Assembly (NCBI GenBank): GCA_050998805.1
Contig: JBPCPV010000030.1
Location: 62,001 to 126,000, forward strand
Source: JAICKM01 sp050998805
Lineage (GTDB): Bacteria > Chloroflexota > Chloroflexia > QHBQ01 > JAICKM01
Direction of reading: 5' to 3'
DNA: 64,000 nucleotides
Shown: positions 23,506 to 32,116 of the stretch, piece after piece
How the letters are laid out: every line of letters begins with the position of its first letter
Position numbering within the stretch: the stretch's first letter is position 1
Made by a program: the position numbers and the translations under genes
The notes under the pieces: generated by a model
The model's database searches: none
Told to the model about the DNA's origin: nothing
What the model saw: the letters and a program-made list of their open reading frames with translations, nothing else

Positions 23506-26307
23506 ATGAAGATTGAGCGCATACGAGTCCTCAGCGGGCCGAATATTTGGGCTTACAGGCCCGTGCTCGAGATCTGGATCGACATCGGTCGCTTCGAGGC
23601 GCTGCCGTCCAACAAGCTGCCCGGCTTCACCGAGCGGCTCGTCGATCTCCTGCCGAGCCTCTGGGAGCATCGCTGCTCCGAGGGGCGGCCCGGCGGTTTC
23701 CTAGAGCGGCTACGGCTCGGCACCTACATGGGCCATATCCTCGAGCATGTCATCCTCGAATTGCAGTCCCTCGCCGGCATCGATGTCGGCTTTGGGCGCA
23801 CCCGCAGCACCGGCCGCTACGGGCAGTACCGCGTCGTTGTGGACTACAAGGACGAAGAAGCCGCCAAGATGTGCGTTGACCTCGCGCTCGAGATCGTTGA
23901 CGCCCTCACCACCGACCCGCCTGAGACGATTGACCTCGCCGCCTGCCTCGCCGACATACGCGAGACCGCCGAGGACAACATGCTCGGCCCCAGCACCCAG
24001 GCCCTCGTGGATGCGGCCAAGCGGCGGGGCATACCCGCGTTCCGTCTTAGCGGCGGCAGCCTGGTGCAGCTCGGCCACGGCCGCTACGCGAAGCGCATCC
24101 AGGCCGCCGAGACCGCCTTCACCTCCAACATCGGCGTCGAGATCGCGTCGGATAAAGAGCTGACCAAGCAGCTGTTGAGTCGCGTCGGCGTGCCCGTGCC
24201 CCAGGGCCGCGTGATTCGTGACGAGGCCGCGGCCTGGGAGGCCGCGCAGGCCGTCGGCCTGCCCGTCGTCGTCAAGCCGAAGGGCGGCAACCAGGGCAAG
24301 GCTGTCAGCGTCAACCTCGACACACAGGACCAGGTCGAGACCGCGGTGCGTATGGCGCTCGAACATGACCGGCAGGTGATTATCGAGAGCTACTGCCCCG
24401 GCAACGATTATCGCCTGCTCGTAATCAACGGCAGGCTCGTCGCGGCTGCCCTCCGCCGCCCCGCGCAGGTCGTCGGCAACGGACGCGACGACGTGCAGAC
24501 GCTTGTCCACCGCGTGAACGAAGACCCACGGCGGGGCATCGGCCACGGCGCTGCCATGACCCGCATCCGCATGGACGACCTCGCCGAGCTCACACTCAGC
24601 AAGCAAGAGATGACCTGGGAGAGCGTGCCCGCCGCCGGGCAGGTCGTCTTCTTGCGCGACAACAGCAACCTCAGCACCGGCGGCACCGCGACCGACGTGA
24701 CCGACGACGTACACCCCGATAACGTGGCAGTCGCCGAACTCGCCGCACGAACGATCGGCCTCGACATCGCCGGAGTCGATGTTGTCACGCGCAACATCCG
24801 CCGCTCGATGTACGAAGACGGCGGAGGCGTCGTGGAGGTGAACGCCGCGCCCGGCCTGCGGATGCACCTCTACCCGTCTGAGGGCAAGAGCCGCCCCGTC
24901 GGAGACGCCGTGATCGCCATGCTCTTCCCGGAGAGCGCGCAGGCGCGCGTGCCCCTGATCTCGATCACCGGCACGAACGGTAAGACTACAGTTACCCGCA
25001 TGATCGCCGCGGTCTATGCGACGATGCACAAGCATGTCGGCATGACAACCACCGACGGTATCTATTTCGGTGGGCGGATGAGCGTCGCCGGCGATTGCAG
25101 CGGCCCCCGCAGCGCCGAGGCGGTATTGCAGCACCCAGATGTGGATGTCGCCGTTTTAGAGACCGCGCGGGGAGGGATCCTGCGCTCCGGCCTCGGCTGG
25201 GATAAGTGCCAGGTCGCCGTCGTCACCAACGTCAGCAACGACCACCTCGGCCTCGACGGGATCGACAGCCCTGAGCTGCTCGCCGAGGTCAAGCGGGTGA
25301 CCGTAGAGAGCATCATCTCCGGCGGCTGTGCAGTCCTCAACGCCGAGGACCGGCTTGTGTCCCGCATGGCCGACGCCACGCCGGAGTCGGTGATCTACTT
25401 CGGCAGAGACCCGCGTGGCCCCGTGCTGTCGCGCCACCTGGCGGCCGGCGGCAGGGCCGTCTTCCTTCGGGCCGGGGTCATCACCCTCGGCGAGGGCGCC
25501 GCCGAGACACCTCTGCTCGACACCGCCGAGGTGCCCGCCACCCTCAACGGCAAGATCGCCTTCCAGACCATAAACGCGATGACTGCGGCGGCCGCCTGCT
25601 GGGCTGCGGCCTGCCCGCTCGACGCGATACGCCTCGGCCTGCGTAGCTTCCAGCCCGATATGCAGACCGCGCCCGGCCGCTTCAATATCTTCCAGGTCGG
25701 CGGCGCGCAGGTCATCCTAGACTACGGGCACAACCCTCACGCCCTGCGCGCGATTCAGGACGCCGTGCGTGCCCTCGCCCCCCGCCGAGCGATCGGCGTC
25801 GTCGCCGCCCCCGGCGACCGCCGAGACTCCGACATCGTTGAGCTGGCCCTGATCGCCGCCGACACCTTTGACCCAATCATCATCCGGGAGGACGACGACC
25901 GCCGTGGCCGCGAGCCGGGCGAGGTGCCCAACCTGATCCGCGAGACAATTGAGCAACACCGCCCGTCAGCCTCGGTGACGATAATCCCCGACGAGGCCGC
26001 GGCGATCAGGGCAGCGATTGAAATGGCCGCACCCAGCGACCTCGTGGTGGCCTTCATAGACCGGGTGCAGCAGAGCATCAATGAGGTGCAGACCTACGCC
26101 GCCCAACTCGCCGCGACCGGCACCGGCATGGCGTGCCCGATCGGCCCCGAGCCTGGGCCTGTGCGAGCCGACGACATGCCGAAGGCTCTGCGCGAGCTAC
26201 AGCCTGTCCGCGTTCCGGGCGTGCCCGGCCTCGGCAGCTCAGGGGTGATGCATACCGGCAACGGCAGCCGCGCCGCCGGACAGAGCGATGGTGAGGAGAG
26301 ACCTTGA
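23506..26307 (+). CDS. cphA: Cyanophycin synthetase
   Basis: 933 residues. Polymerises aspartate and arginine into cyanophycin, a cytoplasmic nitrogen/carbon reserve, using ATP. Three regions: N-terminal domain (1-~165, MKIERIRVLSGPNIWAYRPV), ATP-grasp domain (~200-475, VVKPKGGNQGKAVSVN, VEVNAAPGLRMHLYPSEG) that adds Asp, and a Mur-ligase-like domain (~485-870) with P-loop TGTNGKTT at about 488-495 that adds Arg. The ATG at 23506 is chosen over upstream TTG at 23434 because it follows CCAGGAGCAG and gives the usual N terminus; the TTG is part of the -35 box. A ~55-residue C-terminal extension is unusual. cphB follows 3 nt after the stop. Confidence 0.96.
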   Translation: MKIERIRVLSGPNIWAYRPVLEIWIDIGRFEALPSNKLPGFTERLVDLLPSLWEHRCSEGRPGGFLERLRLGTYMGHILEHVILELQSLAGIDVGFGRTRSTGRYGQYRVVVDYKDEEAAKMCVDLALEIVDALTTDPPETIDLAACLADIRETAEDNMLGPSTQALVDAAKRRGIPAFRLSGGSLVQLGHGRYAKRIQAAETAFTSNIGVEIASDKELTKQLLSRVGVPVPQGRVIRDEAAAWEAAQAVGLPVVVKPKGGNQGKAVSVNLDTQDQVETAVRMALEHDRQVIIESYCPGNDYRLLVINGRLVAAALRRPAQVVGNGRDDVQTLVHRVNEDPRRGIGHGAAMTRIRMDDLAELTLSKQEMTWESVPAAGQVVFLRDNSNLSTGGTATDVTDDVHPDNVAVAELAARTIGLDIAGVDVVTRNIRRSMYEDGGGVVEVNAAPGLRMHLYPSEGKSRPVGDAVIAMLFPESAQARVPLISITGTNGKTTVTRMIAAVYATMHKHVGMTTTDGIYFGGRMSVAGDCSGPRSAEAVLQHPDVDVAVLETARGGILRSGLGWDKCQVAVVTNVSNDHLGLDGIDSPELLAEVKRVTVESIISGGCAVLNAEDRLVSRMADATPESVIYFGRDPRGPVLSRHLAAGGRAVFLRAGVITLGEGAAETPLLDTAEVPATLNGKIAFQTINAMTAAAACWAAACPLDAIRLGLRSFQPDMQTAPGRFNIFQVGGAQVILDYGHNPHALRAIQDAVRALAPRRAIGVVAAPGDRRDSDIVELALIAADTFDPIIIREDDDRRGREPGEVPNLIRETIEQHRPSASVTIIPDEAAAIRAAIEMAAPSDLVVAFIDRVQQSINEVQTYAAQLAATGTGMACPIGPEPGPVRADDMPKALRELQPVRVPGVPGLGSSGVMHTGNGSRAAGQSDGEERP

Positions 26308-26310
26308 CCT

Positions 26311-27129
26311 TTGGCTGCTGAGTGTTCAGCCACAGCAGCCGGCGATGTGGTGCCGCAAGGGTGCCTGCTGATCGTAGGGGGGTCGGAACGGCTCGACAAG
26401 GGGCTGCGGCTCCTGCGGACCTATGCCGAACTCTGCGACCGCGTGCCCGCCCGTCGTGACATCATCATCGTCGCCTCGGCCACCGGCCACCCCGACGCGC
26501 TCGGCGGGGAGTACTACCGCACCTTCGGCAAGATGGGCTGGCCCTGGGACGGCCTGCATCTTCCGCCACTTGCCACACGGGCCGATGCCGCCGACCCGCA
26601 GACTGCGGCCTTGATCGCCGGAGCCGCCGGCATCTATATGACCGGCGGCGACCAGGTGAGCCTCGTGGAGACACTGAGAGGCACTGCCTGTGGCGAAGCG
26701 ATGCGTGCAGCCTACATGGCCGGCGCGGTGGTCGGCGGCACCTCTGCCGGGGCCACGGCGATCGGCGACCCGATGATCGCGCGTGGCGGCGGCTCAGGGG
26801 AGGTCAAGCCCGGAGAACTGGTTCTGCACCCCGGCCTCGGCTTGGCCGGCGCGAACCGGGTGATTGACACCCATTTTGGGCGGCGCGGACGCTTTCCGCG
26901 GCTGGTGGCGGTGGTCGCCGAGCGCCCAGGCACGCTCGGCATCGGGATAGACGAAAACACGGCGCTTCTGGTGCGCGCAGGCGGCCGCCACGGTCTGGTG
27001 TTGGGCACAGGCAGCGTCTACCTGATCACCAGCCCTCCGGCTGAGGAAGGGAAAGTCGGCGGGGCCTTTGGCCTGCATTTACTGCGCGAGGGACAAGAGT
27101 TCGACCTCGCTCAAGAGGCACTTGTGTGA
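26311..27129 (+). CDS. cphB: Cyanophycinase
   Basis: 272-residue serine peptidase of family S51 that cuts cyanophycin into beta-Asp-Arg dipeptides. Motifs: GCLLIVGGSERLDKGL at the start, GIYMTGGDQVSL, the nucleophile Ser in VVGGTSAGATAIG and FGRRGRFPRLVAVV near the end. It starts at a TTG 3 nt after the cphA stop (GAGGAGAG upstream); a GTG at about 26348 is an alternative. Together with cphA it makes storage and mobilisation a single operon. Confidence 0.95.
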   Translation: MAAECSATAAGDVVPQGCLLIVGGSERLDKGLRLLRTYAELCDRVPARRDIIIVASATGHPDALGGEYYRTFGKMGWPWDGLHLPPLATRADAADPQTAALIAGAAGIYMTGGDQVSLVETLRGTACGEAMRAAYMAGAVVGGTSAGATAIGDPMIARGGGSGEVKPGELVLHPGLGLAGANRVIDTHFGRRGRFPRLVAVVAERPGTLGIGIDENTALLVRAGGRHGLVLGTGSVYLITSPPAEEGKVGGAFGLHLLREGQEFDLAQEALV

Positions 27130-27231
27130 AGCCCGGATCTGTGCTATTATAAGGCTACTTTGGCCGCCCCTTCGGCCAGTTGGCCTGTTGCTATAACAGG
27201 TCCCCCGGTATACAGGAGGTAAGATAGTCAA
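27122..27231 (+). promoter_or_regulatory. Promoter and structured leader of XRE-TPR gene
   Basis: TTGTGT-17-TATTAT at 27122-27150 overlaps the end of cphB. The leader has two perfect hairpins: TGGCCG-CCCCTT-CGGCCA (27161-27178) and CCTGTT-GCTAT-AACAGG (27184-27200). The 5' arm of the second, CCTGT, can alternatively pair with ACAGG at 27212-27216, which overlaps the Shine-Dalgarno AGGAGGT (27214-27220), so the leader could switch ribosome access. No known riboswitch class is recognised. Confidence 0.5.
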
Positions 27232-28632
27232 ATGGACTCCATGATAAAGACCACCACCATCGGTAACCTCGGAGATAAGCTGCGCGCCGCTAGGCTTGAA
27301 CATCGCATGACGCAGGACATGCTCGCCTCACCCGAGTTCACCAAGAGCTATGTTTCGGCGGTCGAGCGCGGAAAGGCGCGGCCCTCGCTCAAAGCCCTCG
27401 ACATCATGTCGCGGAAGCTCGGCCTCACCCCAAGCGAGATCCTCGGCGGCACACGCATAATGGCCGACAGCATTGACCTGGCGGCCGCCACCGAAGAACT
27501 CTCCTACCAACTCGACTCCGCGAAGCACGAGATCGACACAGGCCACGCCGACGAGGCGCTGCGGATACTGAACGCTGCGGAACAAGAGCATGGGGGCCGC
27601 CTTGTGCAACTCAATAAAGCCGTGCAGATACGCATCTACTACCTGCGCGGCCTCGCGTATCTGCGCGCCGAAGAGCCGGGCGCGGCCCAACAGGATCTCG
27701 GCAAAGCGATGCAGTTGACCGAAAAGCTCTCTGGCGCCGAAGAGATGGTCGAACGCATACGCAACGCTATCGGCGCCTCCTACTTCCAGCAAAACCTGCC
27801 GCAGATGGCCCGTGAGCACCACGACCGATGCTTCCAGGCGATCCAGAGCGGGGTCGTCAAAGACCCGAACCTGCGGCTGATGATCTACACCAACCTCGCG
27901 GCTGACTACTCGGCCCTCGACAACCCCGAGGGGGCGATCTCGGTCTACAAAGAGGCGCTGGGCCTGCTCGGTGAGTTCGCTGGCTTAGAGAGCCAGGCCG
28001 GCATCTACTGGGGTCTGAGCCTCGCCTACAAAGCTGCCGACGACCTGGGAAGCGCAAAGCTCTACTCCGGGCGTGCCCTCGACATCTATGAGGCCGTGAA
28101 CAACCTGAACGCCGCAGCCGAGATCAGCCTGAATATGGCTGCGATAATGACCCAGCGAGCTGAGTATGCCGACGCCGAAAAGGCCCTGGAGCGCGCCCGC
28201 GCCCTCCTCGACTGCACAGACAACCCGGCTTCCATGAGCGCGCTACACCACAGCTATGCCGACCTCGAACTCAGGCGCAAACAGCCTGAATCTGCCGCGA
28301 AGCACGCGGCGCAGAGCCTCGAACTTGGCTCCCAAGCCTACAAGGATAGGGCCAAACGGGGCGACGCCCACACACGGTCCGACACCCTACGAACCTACGT
28401 GCAGGCGCTCGGCCTCGCCGGCCGCGTCGCAGAGTCGAAGGGCGACACAAAGACTGCGGACGCCCGCTTCCGCGAGGCGATCAAACTCGCCGGCGAGGCC
28501 CAGTACTGGGACGCCTCCGGCGACCTCGCCTTCACCTACGCCGAACTGCTCACCGCCCGCAACGACCACGCGCAGGCCGGCCAGTACTACCGCGACGCCT
28601 TCAAGCACCGCCACGCGCGTGGCCGAGCCTAG
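27232..28632 (+). CDS. XRE-type HTH regulator with TPR repeats
   Basis: 466 residues. HTH domain ~10-75 (LGDKLRAARLEHRMTQDMLA, YVSAVERGKARPSLKALDIM) followed by eight to ten tetratricopeptide-like helical pairs (for example AAQQDLGKAMQLTEKL, ISVYKEALGLLGEFAGLE, AKLYSGRALDIYEAVNNLNA). The build resembles peptide-sensing RRNPP or Rgg/PlcR type regulators, but no small peptide gene is evident. It follows the cyanophycin operon and precedes a Trm112-like gene by 19 nt. Ligand and targets are unknown. Confidence 0.88.
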   Translation: MDSMIKTTTIGNLGDKLRAARLEHRMTQDMLASPEFTKSYVSAVERGKARPSLKALDIMSRKLGLTPSEILGGTRIMADSIDLAAATEELSYQLDSAKHEIDTGHADEALRILNAAEQEHGGRLVQLNKAVQIRIYYLRGLAYLRAEEPGAAQQDLGKAMQLTEKLSGAEEMVERIRNAIGASYFQQNLPQMAREHHDRCFQAIQSGVVKDPNLRLMIYTNLAADYSALDNPEGAISVYKEALGLLGEFAGLESQAGIYWGLSLAYKAADDLGSAKLYSGRALDIYEAVNNLNAAAEISLNMAAIMTQRAEYADAEKALERARALLDCTDNPASMSALHHSYADLELRRKQPESAAKHAAQSLELGSQAYKDRAKRGDAHTRSDTLRTYVQALGLAGRVAESKGDTKTADARFREAIKLAGEAQYWDASGDLAFTYAELLTARNDHAQAGQYYRDAFKHRHARGRA

Positions 28633-28651
28633 AAGACACATAGGAGGACAC

Positions 28652-28894
28652 ATGGCTGCCAAAGCGAACGAGATACCGAAGGATCTGCTCGATATTCTGG
28701 TCTGCCCCGTAGACCACGCGAAGGTGACGTTGGAGGGCGGCGAACTTGTCTGTGGCGAGTGCGGGCGCGCCTACCCGGTGCGCGACGGCATCCCAGTGAT
28801 GCTGGTGGACGAAGCCCGTCAGACGAAGGGCGGCCCCGGCGCGGCGCACGAGGGCGGCGGGCGGGTGCTGGGTGCCGCCGAGAGTGCCGAGTAG
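28652..28894 (+). CDS. Trm112-like zinc-binding protein
   Basis: 80 residues: LLDILVCPVDHAKVTLEGGE, LVCGECGRAYPVRDGIPVML, the canonical Trm112 (YcaR-type) pattern with CP and CxxC metal ligands. Small partner or stability factor of methyltransferases in other species. GGAGGACAC precedes the ATG. The Gly/Ala-rich C terminus overlaps the GTG start of the next gene by 23 nt. Confidence 0.9.
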   Translation: MAAKANEIPKDLLDILVCPVDHAKVTLEGGELVCGECGRAYPVRDGIPVMLVDEARQTKGGPGAAHEGGGRVLGAAESAE

Positions 28895-30110
28895 GAGCCT
28901 CGTCTTTTTCTATCCCCGGCTGAAAAAGCTGACCGGGGCCGAGCGGCTGATACTCAAGCTGGCCGACTACCTGGGCCGCGCCGGGCAGCCAGTCACCCTG
29001 CTCACACACCGGCTCGCCGAGGAGTGCCGGCCCGCGCTCGCGCCCCATGTCCGGCTCCGCGAGACCGGGCGGAGACTCGAATGGACCCGGCGGCACTACG
29101 CCGACGCCGCGCTCGAGTATCTCCTCGGTCCCTGGCTGCTGCGTGGGCTGCCGCCGCTGCGCCGCATAAGCGGGCTGGTCTTCTTCGGCCCGCCGAGCCT
29201 GCCAGCCCTCTGGTGGGCCAAGCGCGTGCTGCTGCCGCTGCGCCGCCGCCGCGACATCCCCTGCCTCTACTTCTGCTTCGAGCCGCCCCGCGTCATCTAC
29301 AGCGACACGGCGGCGATCAGCCGGAGGCTGGGTGCGGCCGGCATCCTGCTCCGCGTCGCAGCCCGCATCTACAAGGGCCTGGACCGGCGCATGGTCGGTG
29401 CGGCGGATGCGCTGCTCGGAAACAGCCCGTTCGGCGCGCGGCTGCTGGAGCGGGCGTACGGCCGGCCGGCGGTTGTGCTGCCGCACGGGGTGGACTTCGA
29501 GCCTCCCACACCGGAGGCGACATCTGCCGCTCGCACTGCCGTCGGCCTCGGCGATCGCACATTGGCGATCACAGTGAATCACCTCCACCCCCGCAAACGG
29601 GTGGACTTCTTCTTGCGTGCGCTCGCGCTGGCCCGTCAGTCGGGTGCCGATGTGGGCGGAGTCGTTGTCGGGCTGGGGCCGGAGCGGGCCGCACTTGAGC
29701 GCCTTGCCGCCGAACTCGGCTTGTCGGAGCGCGTGCATTTCGCCGGCTTCGTGCCGGAGGCCGACCTGCCGGCCTACTACGCGGCTGCCGACATTTACGT
29801 GCATACCGGCTTGCAGGAGAGCTTCGGCCTCTCAGTCATCGAAGCCGCCGCGCTCGGCCTGCCCGCCGTCGCGGTCGCGGAAGGCGGGCCGACGGCCACG
29901 GTGCTGGACGGCGAAACCGGCCTGCTGGTGGAGGCCACGCCCGAAGCCCTGGCGGCCGGCATCGCCCGCCTCACCGCCGACCCCGAGCTGCGGGCGCGCA
30001 TGGGCAGGGCCGCAAGTACACATATCACTGCAACATACAACTGGGCGGATGGGGCGCGCATCCTCCTGCGTGAACTGGTGTCGGCGCAACGCCGATTACT
30101 GTCATTCTGA
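28872..30110 (+). CDS. Glycosyltransferase family 4
   Basis: 412 residues, GT-B fold. N-terminal domain acceptor side: LVFFYPRLKKLTGAERLILK. C-terminal donor side: DALLGNSPFGARLLERAYG, VNHLHPRKRVDFFLRALALA, VHFAGFVPEADLPAYYAAAD and the EX7E motif in ESFGLSVIEAAALGLPAVA. Probably builds a cell-surface glycan, substrate unknown. Starts at GTG 28872 or GTG 28884. The terminal codons and the stop (LSF-stop) are supplied by the dispersed repeat at 30100-30126, so the native C terminus may be truncated or replaced. Confidence 0.9.
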   Translation: MPPRVPSRSLVFFYPRLKKLTGAERLILKLADYLGRAGQPVTLLTHRLAEECRPALAPHVRLRETGRRLEWTRRHYADAALEYLLGPWLLRGLPPLRRISGLVFFGPPSLPALWWAKRVLLPLRRRRDIPCLYFCFEPPRVIYSDTAAISRRLGAAGILLRVAARIYKGLDRRMVGAADALLGNSPFGARLLERAYGRPAVVLPHGVDFEPPTPEATSAARTAVGLGDRTLAITVNHLHPRKRVDFFLRALALARQSGADVGGVVVGLGPERAALERLAAELGLSERVHFAGFVPEADLPAYYAAADIYVHTGLQESFGLSVIEAAALGLPAVAVAEGGPTATVLDGETGLLVEATPEALAAGIARLTADPELRARMGRAASTHITATYNWADGARILLRELVSAQRRLLSF

Positions 30111-30126
30111 GCGTAGCGAAGAATCT
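30100..30126. repeat. Dispersed repeat, third copy
   Basis: CTGTCATTCTGAGCG then TAGCGAAGAATCT, one change from the copy at 21328-21354. Its internal TGA is the stop codon of the GT4 gene. Confidence 0.85.
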
Positions 30127-30149
30127 CTTGGTTGGGAGGGCGATTGAGC

Positions 30150-30959
30150 ATGGCGGAACCGATTGCAGGGGTGGCCCGTATCCTGGCGGTGGCGAGCGGC
30201 AAGGGCGGGGTCGGCAAGACGACCGTTACCGTGAACCTGGCGCTCGCGCTCGTGCTCGAGGGGGCGCGCGTCGGCGTCTTCGATGCCGACATCTATGGCC
30301 CCAACGTCCCCTTGATGCTGGGGGTGAGGCGTAAGGCTCCTCCGCGCGGCATGTTGCCGGTGGCTCATACGGAGGACACAGCGCCCTACATCCCGGCGCT
30401 TGAACGCTACGGCCTGAAGATGATGTCGATCGGGTTGCTGATGCCGGACAATGTCGCCGTCATGCCTGACCCGCGCTTCACAGGCATGATCGTCACCCGC
30501 ACCCTACAGGATGTGCTCTGGGGCGACTTAGATTACCTCCTGATCGACCTGCCTCCGGGCACCGGGGAACCCCAGCAAAGCCTGGTTCAGAGGGTCCGGT
30601 TGGACGGCGTGGTTGTGGTAACCACGCCCCAAGACCTCTCCTTGCTCGACGCCGGGCGCTCCCTGAGCATGTTCCGCCAGGCGAACGTGCCGATCCTCGG
30701 CGTGATCGAGAACATGAGCGGCTTACATTGCCCGCACTGCGGCGAAGAGATCGAGGTGTTTCACCACAGCGACCGGGAATGGGCGGTGCGCGACGCGGCA
30801 TTGCCGTTGCTCGGGCGCATTCCACTGGATCTGAACATCAGCCGTGGCATAGACGCCGGCCACCCGCTTGTGCAGGCCGACCCCGACGCAACCGAAGCGA
30901 CCGTCTTCCGCGAGATTGCCCGGCGTGTCGCGGCTACCTGGGAGGGCAACCCGCCCTAA
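30150..30959 (+). CDS. mrp: Mrp/ApbC-family Fe-S carrier ATPase
   Basis: 269 residues. Deviant Walker A GKGGVGKTT at ~18-26, YGPNVPLMLGV, LPPGTGEPQQSLVQ and a C-terminal CPHC that binds the transferable 4Fe-4S cluster in this family. The N-terminal DUF59/MIP18 domain of longer Mrp proteins is absent. The ATG at 30150 is taken since the in-frame TTG at 30132 lies inside sequence following the repeat. Together with sufU, sufR-C-D-S and DUF971 this adds to the Fe-S maturation gene set of the window. Confidence 0.93.
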   Translation: MAEPIAGVARILAVASGKGGVGKTTVTVNLALALVLEGARVGVFDADIYGPNVPLMLGVRRKAPPRGMLPVAHTEDTAPYIPALERYGLKMMSIGLLMPDNVAVMPDPRFTGMIVTRTLQDVLWGDLDYLLIDLPPGTGEPQQSLVQRVRLDGVVVVTTPQDLSLLDAGRSLSMFRQANVPILGVIENMSGLHCPHCGEEIEVFHHSDREWAVRDAALPLLGRIPLDLNISRGIDAGHPLVQADPDATEATVFREIARRVAATWEGNPP

Positions 30960-30998
30960 TCGCGCGAAAACGCGCACCGCGCAATTAAGATCACAAAC

Positions 30999-31021
30999 CG
31001 CGCGTTTCTCCGCGCGTTTTT
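30999..31021 (+). terminator. Intrinsic terminator after mrp
   Basis: CGCGCG (30999-31004), loop TTTCTC, CGCGCG (31011-31016), then TTTTT. It ends the plus-strand genes and faces the converging XdhC pair, whose stop codon lies at 31020. Confidence 0.8.
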
Positions 31022-31772
31022 AGGCAAGGGCTTCGCTCAACCTGCCGCCCCGCCGCCCGTGCCTCACCGCGACGACCTCGGCTAGGATCGCCAGCGCAAT
31101 CTCGGCGGGCGTGCGGCTGCCGATGTCGAGGCCGATCGGGGCGTGGATCCGCGCCAACTGCTCGGCGCTGATCCCCTGCGCCAGCAGCGAAGCCCTCCGC
31201 TGCTCGTTCGTCGTCCGGCTGCCGATAGCCCCAATGTAGAAGGCGTCTGAGGCGAGGGCAGAAAGCAGCGCAGGCTCGTCGAACTTCGGGTCGTGGGTCA
31301 GCACCACCACCGCCGTGGACGAATCGAGGCCGAGTTCGAGCAGGGCGTCGTCCGGCCAGTCAATCCGCAGGATGTCGGCCTCTGGGAAGCGTTCGCGCGT
31401 GGCGAGTCCCCCACGGGCGTCCACCACGGCGACATGGTAGCCGATCTCTTTAGCCAGCCTGTGTAGCGGGATAGCCGTGTGGACCGCGCCGACGATGATC
31501 AGGCGCGGCGGGCGCGGGAAGCTCTCGATGAAGACCGACAGCTCGCCCCCCTCGACGGCATATCTCCGCATCTCGGACCGCTCGGCGGCGAGCTGGGCGC
31601 GGCAGTCGTCGGCGATGCGTGCGTCGAGGGCTGGGTCTATCCCGCCGATAACCTCTCCTGTAGGCGGCACGAGCAGCTTTGCCCCGGCGCGCTCGCTCGC
31701 GATCACCGTGGCGAGCGCGACAGGCTCACCGGCTTCGAGATAGGCCGCGAGGCGCGCGTAGACCCCACTCAC
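31020..31772 (-). CDS. XdhC-family protein, Rossmann (C-terminal) half
   Basis: 250 residues. RLIIVGAVHTAIPLHRLAKE is the dinucleotide-binding motif of the XdhC C-terminal domain, followed by GYHVAVVDARGGLATRERFP, VVVLTHDPKFDEPALLSAL, YIGAIGSRTTNEQRR and IHAPIGLDIGSRTPAEIALA. XdhC inserts sulfurated molybdenum cofactor into xanthine dehydrogenase-type enzymes. It starts at GTG 31772 in a GTGA overlap with the N-terminal half, so the usual single protein is split in two genes. No molybdenum hydroxylase is in the window. Confidence 0.9.
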   Translation of the reverse strand: MSGVYARLAAYLEAGEPVALATVIASERAGAKLLVPPTGEVIGGIDPALDARIADDCRAQLAAERSEMRRYAVEGGELSVFIESFPRPPRLIIVGAVHTAIPLHRLAKEIGYHVAVVDARGGLATRERFPEADILRIDWPDDALLELGLDSSTAVVVLTHDPKFDEPALLSALASDAFYIGAIGSRTTNEQRRASLLAQGISAEQLARIHAPIGLDIGSRTPAEIALAILAEVVAVRHGRRGGRLSEALA

Positions 31773-32101
31773 CAGTCGAGTGGCTCGACGTAGACGGTGA
31801 TCCGCCCGCCGCACGACAGCCCAACATCGGTCAGCATGTCGGCGGTGATGCCGTATTCCACGAGGCGCGGCCTGCCCGAACGCAGCACGCCCATTGCCTC
31901 CTCGGCGACTGCACCCTCCACACACCCGCCGCTCACCGAGCCAGCCAGCTCGCCCGCCTCCGAGATCGCCAGCTTGGCGCCCTCGTGCCGGGGCGCGGTG
32001 CCCTCGACGCGGACCACCGTTGCGATCGCTACGCCCTTCCCTGCCGCCCGCCATCTGCGGAGTGCCGGCAGTATATCGCGCAAAAATGTGTCGGTTTCCA
32101 T
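31769..32101 (-). CDS. XdhC/CoxI-family protein, N-terminal half
   Basis: 110 residues covering only the XdhC_CoxI domain: LRRWRAAGKGVAIATVVRVE, PRHEGAKLAISEAGELAGSV with SGGCVEG, and GLSCGGRITVYVEP. The conserved Cys in SGGC and SCGG are kept. Ends in the 4-nt overlap with the Rossmann half; both are expected to form one complex. Confidence 0.92.
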   Translation of the reverse strand: METDTFLRDILPALRRWRAAGKGVAIATVVRVEGTAPRHEGAKLAISEAGELAGSVSGGCVEGAVAEEAMGVLRSGRPRLVEYGITADMLTDVGLSCGGRITVYVEPLDW

Positions 32102-32116
32102 AGATCCCTTGTCAGG

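Noticed and set aside
23710..25134. 474-codon antisense ORF over cphA
   Set aside because: Opposite strand of the conserved ATP-grasp region of CphA; no family features of its own.
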